Positions 1 through 5,152 of a stretch of DNA of 7,850 nucleotides are shown here, in pieces (within the stretch, counting starts at the first letter, position 1; the number at the start of each line of letters is the position of its first letter). The position numbers were made by a program, and so were the translations under genes. The stretch comes from Planctomycetota bacterium (GTDB lineage Bacteria; Planctomycetota; Planctomycetia; Pirellulales; UBA1268), in NCBI GenBank assembly GCA_027622795.1, contig JAQBZA010000130.1, positions 1-7,850 on the forward strand, given 5' to 3'. The notes under the pieces are model-generated. The model was not told the origin of the DNA, did no database searches, and saw nothing but the letters and a program-made list of their open reading frames with translations.

Positions 1-18
1 CGGTTGGATCGGCCGCAT
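1..18 (-). CDS. Possible start of an unidentified gene (5' end only)
   Basis: An ATG on the minus strand at 18-16 is followed by six codons (MRPIQP) before the window ends. It is preceded by a purine-rich stretch, GGGAGGGGTGGG on the minus strand (positions 36-25), that contains good Shine-Dalgarno matches 6 to 10 bases from the ATG. It lies 72 bases downstream of the rnc stop codon in the same direction, so it could be the next gene of an rnc operon. Six residues are too few to name a product, and a chance ATG after a GC-rich stretch cannot be excluded. Confidence 0.3.
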
Positions 19-90
19 GATGTACCCACCCCTCCCGGTCGCACCAGCCCACCGCCCCCGAGCCGGCGATACACGTAGGCTTGATGCGCT

Positions 91-783
91 CTAGCCTTCC
101 GTCTGAAGCTCCGAGAGGGCATTGCAGGCGGCTCGCTGCTCGGCTTCTTTTTTGTTGCGGCCCCACGCCGGCGAGTAGCTGCGACCAGCGATCTGCGCGG
201 CCACATGAAAGCTCTTGCTGTGATCCGGGCCCGCCTCCTCGATCACCTCGTAGGTAGGTGTGACGCCGAAATCCCGCTGAGCTACCTGCTGGAGCAACGA
301 CTTATGGTTGGAACCCTGCTCACCCGAAGCCACCTTGATGATTTCCGGCTCGATGAACCGCCCCACCAACCGCCGCACCGGTTCCAGCCCTCCATCGAGG
401 TAGACCGCCGCCACGAGCGACTCAAAGAGATCTGACAACACTGAGGGCGGCATCGCACGACCGATTGACAACCCTTTGCCGACGATCAAGAAATCGATGA
501 GTTGAAGCTGATCGCTGATGCGGCTGCAGGTTTCCCGGCTCACCACGACCGATTTGATCCGCGTAAGGTCGCCCTCAAGAGAGTCGGGAAACAATCGATA
601 GAGTGTCTCGCAGACGATAAACCCCAGGATCGCATCTCCCAGAAACTCCAGCCGTTCATTCGAGGCCAGCCGATGCTGGGCCCCCGACGCATGGGTCAGC
701 GCCGCCACGAGGAGGGACGGGTCGCGAAACTCGTACTCCAGCCGGCGCTGACATTCCCCGACATTGATCGTAAACTCTTGCAC
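91..783 (-). CDS. rnc: Ribonuclease III
   Basis: Endoribonuclease that cuts double-stranded RNA, acting in the cytoplasm in rRNA and mRNA processing. The 230-residue product has an RNase III catalytic domain (about 12-150) followed by a double-stranded-RNA-binding domain (about 160-226, starting NHKSLLQQ and ending in the KKEAEQRAA helix). The signature NERLEFLGDA is at 42-51. Metal-binding residues expected from E. coli (E38, E41, D45, E65, D114, E117) are all present as E43, E46, D50, E70, D118 and E121. E. coli Rnc is 226 residues, so the length fits. The reading frame is open further upstream. I chose GTG at 783 because GAGAAGGAAG lies just ahead of it and a promoter-like sequence predicts a transcript starting near 819. 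An ATG at 810 (239 residues) is the main alternative; an ATG at 915 would add 44 residues with no RNase III similarity. It is transcribed divergently from htrA. Confidence 0.95.
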   Translation of the reverse strand: MQEFTINVGECQRRLEYEFRDPSLLVAALTHASGAQHRLASNERLEFLGDAILGFIVCETLYRLFPDSLEGDLTRIKSVVVSRETCSRISDQLQLIDFLIVGKGLSIGRAMPPSVLSDLFESLVAAVYLDGGLEPVRRLVGRFIEPEIIKVASGEQGSNHKSLLQQVAQRDFGVTPTYEVIEEAGPDHSKSFHVAAQIAGRSYSPAWGRNKKEAEQRAACNALSELQTEG

Positions 784-791
784 GGAAACCA

Positions 792-801
792 CTTCCTTCT
801 C
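792..801 (-). promoter_or_regulatory. Ribosome binding site that decides the rnc start
   Basis: The minus strand reads GAGAAGGAAG here, with its GGAAG core 8 bases before the GTG at 783-781. The competing ATG at 810 has no comparable purine run at a suitable distance (upstream is CCTGGGACGGTCG). This favours the GTG start, though the ATG would fit if the message were nearly leaderless. Confidence 0.45.
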
Positions 802-825
802 ATGTCTCATCGACCGTCCCAGGAA

Positions 826-854
826 AAAATACGGCCCCGTCAAGCGACAGTCAA
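826..854 (-). promoter_or_regulatory. Candidate sigma-70-type promoter for rnc
   Basis: On the minus strand TTGACT (854-849) is followed by exactly 17 bases and then TATTTT (831-826). The -35 hexamer matches the consensus at 5 of 6 positions and the -10 at 4 of 6. Transcription would begin near 819, leaving about 36 leader bases before the preferred GTG and about 9 before the alternative ATG. Planctomycete promoters are poorly characterised, so use of the E. coli consensus is an assumption. Confidence 0.4.
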
Positions 855-932
855 CGACATTGAGCCAGCCGCCGAACCCTCGGCTCGCCAACCGCGTATA
901 GCCTGTATTACCCATGAATGAAGCGATCTGCC

Positions 933-949
933 GCCAGCCTCAGGCTGGC
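933..949. repeat. Perfect 7-bp inverted repeat in the rnc-htrA divergent spacer
   Basis: GCCAGCC (933-939) and GGCTGGC (943-949) are perfect reverse complements around a 3-base centre, TCA. The element lies between two genes read outward, about 79 bases upstream of the rnc promoter candidate and 118 bases before the htrA start. There is no T-run on either side, so it does not look like an intrinsic terminator. It could be an operator for a dimeric regulator or a small hairpin; nothing in the sequence identifies a regulator. Confidence 0.5.
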
Positions 950-1067
950 CTAAACTCGTTTCATCCCGCAAGGACGCCACCTTGTGCCGCTCCATGGGTT
1001 CGGATCGCTATGATGGAAGAAGGCGGCTTATGGCGACCGCCATCCTGTTGCAAGAGGTGCCAATCCC

Positions 1068-2576
1068 ATGACTCGATCGAGAAACGCTGTTCGTTCTGCA
1101 AGTTTTGCCGCCGCCATCGTGGCGTTCGCGTGCGTTGCATTTCTTCCCGAGATTCGCGCAGAAGAGCCCCTCACTCCACTGACTCACGCCAACGCACTTT
1201 CGCGGGCCTTTCGCCATGCGGCCGAAAAAGCCACCCCCAGCGTGGTTGTCGTGCGGAGCGAATCAAAACCCCGCCCCGATCCACGAGGTCGCGGTCCGCA
1301 ACGCGGGGGCGAAAACCCCTTCCGTGGAACTCCCTTGGAAGACTTTTTCCGTGATGGGATTCCCGAAGGTTTCGAATTCGGTCCCGGCCCGCGGGGTGGC
1401 ATGCCACGGTCAGGCGTCGGCTCAGGCGTGATCGTGGATGCGTCGGGCATTGTGCTGACCAACAACCATGTGGTCGAAGGTGCCGATGAGGTGACCGTCG
1501 AGTTGTCCGACGGCCGTGAGTTCAAGGCCCGGGAAATCAAAACCGATCCCGACAGCGACTTGGCCGTCATTCGGCTTGAAGGTTCCAAGGACCTGCCCAC
1601 CGCCCGTCTTGGCGACTCTGACCAACTCGACACGGGCGACTGGGTGATCGCCATCGGCAATCCCTTTGAACTGGAGACAACCGTGAGCGCCGGCATCATC
1701 AGTGGCAAGGGCCGCGAACTCGGCGGCATTCGCCGGGCGAAGTTCCTACAGACAGATGCCGCGATCAATCCGGGGAACTCGGGTGGCCCGTTGGTGAACC
1801 TGGAAGGCGAGGTGGTTGGCATCAACACCGCCATTGCCTCCAACAGCGGAGGCTATCAGGGGATTGGCTTTGCAATCCCGATCAATCTCGCCAAATGGGT
1901 GAGCGAGCAACTGATTGCAAAGGGGTCGGTGGAACGCGGGTATATGGGGGTTTCAATTGGACAACTCTCTCGGGAGATGGCCGAGAAACTCGGCGTCGCC
2001 GACCGCAAGGGAGTACTCGTCACCGAGGTGATGCCAGGCACTCCGGCGGCGGAGGCGGGAGTGCAGGAACTTGACGTGATCACCAGTTTCGATGATCAAG
2101 CGGTCGATGGGCCACGAACGCTGCAAGAGGTGGTGGAGCGAGCCGCCATCGGAAAGTCCCACTCCCTCATGGTCACTAGGGAGGGCAAATCGCTGACCCT
2201 CTCAATCGCCGTCAAGCCGCTCCCCGGGGATCTGGCCCGCCGTGGCAGTGGCCCCGGCCCGCGAGCCGCCCCGCCCAGCAAAGAGTCCTACTACTCGCAA
2301 GCCTTTGGCTTGGCGGTTCGTGACAAGGGCTCCGTGAACGACGACGCGTATGCTGACTTCGACGGAGTGCTTGTCGACCGTGTTGATCCCGACGGGGTGG
2401 CGGCTGAAGCTGGGCTCGGGCCGGGTGTGCTGATCCGCAAAGTTGGTCGCACGCCAGTGGCCACGATTGCCGAGTTCGCCGCAGCGCTTGAAAAAGAGTC
2501 GCCTGACCAGGGCGTCGTGCTGCAAGTCCGCACGCCACGGGGCAATGCGGTGGTGCTTCTCAAGAAGGGCCTTTGA
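1068..2576 (+). CDS. htrA: HtrA/DegP-family serine protease with two PDZ domains
   Basis: Exported protease or chaperone that degrades misfolded envelope proteins. The 502-residue product begins with a signal peptide (hydrophobic core about 12-26, likely cleavage after IRA at 29-31). A Gly/Pro/Arg-rich region (about 64-115) precedes the trypsin-like domain (about 116-285). The catalytic triad is clear: H134 in TNNHVV, D164 in PDSDLAV, S238 in NPGNSGGPL. PDZ1 spans about 291-384 (GYMGV binding loop) and PDZ2 about 410-500 (FGLAV loop), joined by a Pro/Gly/Arg-rich linker. This is the two-PDZ DegP/DegQ layout. The ATG is preceded by AAGAGGTG at 1052-1059, eight bases away. The stop codon shares its last base with the pdxJ ATG, implying one transcript and coupled translation. 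One oddity: the usual small-residue-GD turn of PDZ1 reads QELD (333-336), without the Gly. The family is certain; DegP, DegQ and DegS-type roles cannot be separated from sequence alone. Confidence 0.96.
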   Translation: MTRSRNAVRSASFAAAIVAFACVAFLPEIRAEEPLTPLTHANALSRAFRHAAEKATPSVVVVRSESKPRPDPRGRGPQRGGENPFRGTPLEDFFRDGIPEGFEFGPGPRGGMPRSGVGSGVIVDASGIVLTNNHVVEGADEVTVELSDGREFKAREIKTDPDSDLAVIRLEGSKDLPTARLGDSDQLDTGDWVIAIGNPFELETTVSAGIISGKGRELGGIRRAKFLQTDAAINPGNSGGPLVNLEGEVVGINTAIASNSGGYQGIGFAIPINLAKWVSEQLIAKGSVERGYMGVSIGQLSREMAEKLGVADRKGVLVTEVMPGTPAAEAGVQELDVITSFDDQAVDGPRTLQEVVERAAIGKSHSLMVTREGKSLTLSIAVKPLPGDLARRGSGPGPRAAPPSKESYYSQAFGLAVRDKGSVNDDAYADFDGVLVDRVDPDGVAAEAGLGPGVLIRKVGRTPVATIAEFAAALEKESPDQGVVLQVRTPRGNAVVLLKKGL

Positions 2577-3289
2577 TGGCCCTGCTTGGCGTCAACATCG
2601 ACCATGTCGCAACGATTCGTCAGGCGCGCCAAACGGTGGAGCCTGACCCGGTCTGGGCGGCGACACTCGCCGAACTCGGCGGCGCCGACAGCATCACGGT
2701 GCATCTTCGCGAGGATCGCAGACACATTCAGGATCGCGATCTGGAGGTGCTCCGTCGCACGGTGCAAGGCAAGCTCAACCTGGAGGCGGCGATCGCTCCG
2801 GCGATGGTCGACATCGCCTGTCGTGTTCGGCCAGACCAGGTGACGCTCGTGCCGGAGCGCCGCGAGGAGATCACTACCGAGGGCGGCCTCGACGTAACTG
2901 GACATCGTGCCGCGACCGCCACAGCGGTTGGCCGGTTGCACGACGCCGGCATTGCGGTGTCACTCTTCATCGACCCCGATCCGCGGCAGATCGAGGCGGC
3001 TGTCGCGCTCCACGTTGCGGCGGGCGAACTTTACACGGGTGAATATGCGAATGCCACCCCCATGGCGGCCCGCCATGACGAACTCGTGCGGCTTGCGAGT
3101 GCGGCCACGCTGGTAAGAGAGGCACGGCTCGTGCTCAATGCGGGACACGGGCTCACCTATCGAAACGTCGTACCGGTGGCGGAACTCGACGGGATGCACG
3201 AACTCAACATCGGCCACTCCATCGTGTCACGGGCCGTGCTGGTTGGCTTCACGCAGGCAGTGCGGGAAATGAAGCAGTTGGTTCAGTAG
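2576..3289 (+). CDS. pdxJ: Pyridoxine 5'-phosphate synthase
   Basis: Condenses 1-deoxy-D-xylulose 5-phosphate with 3-amino-2-oxopropyl phosphate to give pyridoxine 5'-phosphate, the last step of the DXP-dependent vitamin B6 pathway, in the cytoplasm. The 237-residue product is full length for the family and a single TIM barrel. Family motifs are clear: GVNIDHVATIRQAR (5-18), ITVHLREDRRHI (40-51), LNLE (67-70), LVPERREEITTEGGLDV (91-107), ELYTGEYA (151-158), LNAGHGLTYRN (187-197) and the phosphate-binding NIGHSIVSRAV (211-221). Residues matching the E. coli active site (H45, E72, E153, H193) are H43, E70, E151 and H191. I chose the ATG at 2576, overlapping the htrA TGA by one base, rather than the TTG one codon earlier; AGAAGGG at 2563-2569 sits six bases ahead. 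It probably depends on the htrA transcript, since no room exists for its own promoter outside the htrA coding region. Confidence 0.97.
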   Translation: MALLGVNIDHVATIRQARQTVEPDPVWAATLAELGGADSITVHLREDRRHIQDRDLEVLRRTVQGKLNLEAAIAPAMVDIACRVRPDQVTLVPERREEITTEGGLDVTGHRAATATAVGRLHDAGIAVSLFIDPDPRQIEAAVALHVAAGELYTGEYANATPMAARHDELVRLASAATLVREARLVLNAGHGLTYRNVVPVAELDGMHELNIGHSIVSRAVLVGFTQAVREMKQLVQ

Positions 3290-3306
3290 CGACGATCCTA
3301 CTTGAC
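3281..3306. terminator. Weak hairpin across the convergent pdxJ and phosphatase stops
   Basis: GTTCAGTAG (3281-3289) can pair with CTACTTGAC (3298-3306) over nine positions, with one mismatch and one G-T wobble, around an 8-base loop. The stem contains both TAG stop codons. There is no T-tract on either strand, so this is not a standard intrinsic terminator. Only 8 bases separate the stops, so any shared termination signal must lie here or inside coding sequence. Confidence 0.15.
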
Positions 3307-5010
3307 TGCGGTTGGTGCGCCGCGGCTTCGCGAGGCAAACACTTCGGCATCGTCAAGCACGAACATGTGGCCATGGTCGGCCGTGACGATCACCGCCGTA
3401 TCCTTCCAACCACCGTGCTGTTCCACCCACTTCACCACTGCCCAGAAGGCGGCGTCACCGCTCTTCACGGCACCGATCGCCGTGTCGATGTTGTTCGCGT
3501 GCGACGCCCAGTCGACATCACCCGCTTCGACCATCAGCCAAAATGACCCGCGGGCGGCCAGGACATCAAGCGCGGCGCGGGTCATGTCAGCCAGCGTTGG
3601 ATTCTCATCGATATCGGCGGGTGTGTAAGGACGGATGGCAGCATACTTTTTCCGCAGCGGTTCAGGCTCATTCACCTCGACGCGTGACCCGATCGGGTTG
3701 AAATCGCCGCAGGCCGTTTGGAATGGAAGATGCCCTTCAGCCACGCCAAAAAAGCCGAACAGCGGCCGGCCCGCAGCAATCGCCGCCGCCGCAGCCTCGG
3801 CGAGCAGTTCATCCCCGTGGCGGCCGGCGGTTCGCTGCACCACGTGATAGCGGCCGCCGTGGGTCGCATCGACCGCACGAAGCGTTGACGGTGCGAGATA
3901 CTTGTTGCCCGACTCGTAATTCTGACCTTGTTGGGCATCGGCCTCGGCCTGCACGCCAAACCCAGCCCCCAGCAGCACATCGAGCCCTGGCCTCAAGGCC
4001 GTTCGCCGCGCGACCGATGGCTGCCCCAAGAGGTCGCGGGAAAGATCCTGGTAATCATCGCGGGTGACATTGTTGGCATAGGCGCAAGCCGGCGTGGCAT
4101 GGGAGATCGGCACACTCGTCACCACGCCGACTGCGTAGCCGCGGTTTTGCAGTGTCACTGCAATCGGTTCCACAGGCTCACCGGCAGGGTCAACGTTGAT
4201 CGCGTCGTTGTAGGTTTTGCGACCACTGCACAGGGACGTTGCCGAGGCTGCCGAGTCGGTGACGGCGTGCGGGCGATCCCGATCTCGCCCCATCAGGTAC
4301 CGGGCATTTGCTCTCCGATCCCATGGCGTTCCGCCGCCAAGTTGAGAATCATATCCGCCGGGCGTCTTCCCGCCGGGATTGCGCACGGCCTGCGCATCGA
4401 CATCGAACCGGGTGCCATCATTGGCCGGGCTGGTCACACACCAGCCAAAGTCTGTTGCCACCCCGCGATACGTCTGAAAACCGAAAACGTCTCCCCGTCC
4501 TTCGTCGTAGGTCACGGCGCCGCTAGAGGCGATCGCCGCTGCCCGCGTGGTCTCCCAGTCAAGACCATCGAAAACAAAAAGCACGATCCGCCTCTTCCCC
4601 TTGTCGGCGGCCATCATCTGCAGCCGATAGACATCGGTCTGATCAAAGTAGTCGGCGCGGGGATCGACCGTCTCCTCGGGAAGCCGGCCGTAGAGTGACC
4701 GCAGACGCTCTTCGCTACGATACGGACTGTTCGCGCCGCCCACGTCTGTGAGCCCGACCCCGAACGTATACACCGGAATCAGCCGGTTGGAGTGATTGGA
4801 CCACGAAACATACCGCTCGGGCTGGTCGCCCCAATGCCCCCAGGCTGCGACGCCGTCGATCTCGGCCTCGATCTGCATGCCCCGAATCGGGTCTTCCGCA
4901 AGTGCCACCAGCCGAAACGCGACGAGAGTGATCAGCGCAGCGAGTTGGCAACAATGCCCCATGTGCGAGCGGCAGTGGGCAGAAACATCGGCGGTGAGGG
5001 GACGTCGCAT
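3298..5010 (-). CDS. Exported alkaline phosphatase, PhoA superfamily, with extra N-terminal domain
   Basis: Predicted metal-dependent phosphomonoesterase outside the cytoplasm. The 570-residue product has a signal peptide (hydrophobic core about 22-37, likely cleavage after ALA at 36-38), then an unassigned domain (about 40-137, with WGHWGDQPERYVSWSNHSNR near 57-76), then the phosphatase core. Core residues compared with E. coli PhoA: D148 in FDGLDW (D51), nucleophile S253 in VTDSAASATS (S102), T306 in SHATPA (T155), R317 (R166), E495 in MVEAGDVDW (E322), D500 and H504 (D327, H331), D545 and H546 in VTADHGH (D369, H370). The chain ends 24 residues after H546, so the region carrying PhoA zinc ligand H412 is absent. 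The pdxJ gene next door is intact, so this is probably subfamily architecture and not damage. The frame is open up to 5400 inside ppc. ATG 5010 was chosen for its basic MRRP signal-peptide start; ATG 4962 is possible. Neither has a good Shine-Dalgarno sequence. Confidence 0.9.
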   Translation of the reverse strand: MRRPLTADVSAHCRSHMGHCCQLAALITLVAFRLVALAEDPIRGMQIEAEIDGVAAWGHWGDQPERYVSWSNHSNRLIPVYTFGVGLTDVGGANSPYRSEERLRSLYGRLPEETVDPRADYFDQTDVYRLQMMAADKGKRRIVLFVFDGLDWETTRAAAIASSGAVTYDEGRGDVFGFQTYRGVATDFGWCVTSPANDGTRFDVDAQAVRNPGGKTPGGYDSQLGGGTPWDRRANARYLMGRDRDRPHAVTDSAASATSLCSGRKTYNDAINVDPAGEPVEPIAVTLQNRGYAVGVVTSVPISHATPACAYANNVTRDDYQDLSRDLLGQPSVARRTALRPGLDVLLGAGFGVQAEADAQQGQNYESGNKYLAPSTLRAVDATHGGRYHVVQRTAGRHGDELLAEAAAAAIAAGRPLFGFFGVAEGHLPFQTACGDFNPIGSRVEVNEPEPLRKKYAAIRPYTPADIDENPTLADMTRAALDVLAARGSFWLMVEAGDVDWASHANNIDTAIGAVKSGDAAFWAVVKWVEQHGGWKDTAVIVTADHGHMFVLDDAEVFASRSRGAPTAVK

Positions 5011-5080
5011 TCCGCCATCATACCGTGATTTGTGAGCGTTTGATTGCGGGGGCTGCCACCCCGTGGCTTGTACCTTCCGG

Positions 5081-5108
5081 TTGGCGCGAATTTTGCAGCG
5101 TCTATGCT
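5081..5108 (+). promoter_or_regulatory. Candidate promoter for ppc
   Basis: TTGGCG (5081-5086), 16 bases, then TATGCT (5103-5108). Each hexamer matches the sigma-70 consensus at 4 of 6 positions. Transcription would begin near 5115, giving a leader of about 38 bases before the GTG at 5153. The -10 lies within a small hairpin-capable repeat, GCAGC (5095-5099) and GCTGC (5106-5110). The match is modest. Confidence 0.25.
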
Positions 5109-5138
5109 GCTGTCGTTTCGCCCATCCGCACCCGCCCC

Positions 5139-5143
5139 GGAAG
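5139..5143 (+). promoter_or_regulatory. Ribosome binding site for the ppc GTG start
   Basis: GGAAG lies 9 bases before the GTG at 5153-5155. No in-frame ATG occurs between the upstream stop (TGA 5033-5035) and the conserved part of the protein, and the nearby ATGs at 5104 and 5160 are out of frame. This supports GTG as initiator. Confidence 0.45.
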
Positions 5144-5152
5144 CTTTCGCCC

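Noticed and set aside
19..90. Terminator or gene between the rnc stop and the left edge
   Set aside because: No stem followed by a T-run is present, and apart from the ribosome binding site at about 25-36 I see nothing in it.
824..840. Terminator-like ACGGGGCCGT plus T-run on the minus strand ahead of rnc
   Set aside because: The stem is only 4 bp with a 2-base loop, too tight to form, and the T-run is better explained as part of the promoter -10 region.
784..915. N-terminal extension of RNase III from ATG 915
   Set aside because: The extra residues show no RNase III similarity, no ribosome binding site precedes the ATG, and a promoter candidate lies inside the extension.
1009..1014. TATGAT as a -10 element for htrA
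   Set aside because: The hexamer matches well but no -35-like sequence lies 15-19 bases upstream; the nearest candidate, TTGTGC, is 21 bases away, and there is no extended -10.
914..1354. Plus-strand frame of 146 codons overlapping the htrA start
   Set aside because: It overlaps the htrA signal peptide and following region in another frame, is Arg/Cys/Ser-rich and has no recognisable domain.
5095..5135. Possible Pho box (CTGTCGT) between the phosphatase gene and ppc
   Set aside because: Only a single half-site-like heptamer is present, with no second repeat 11 bases away on either strand.
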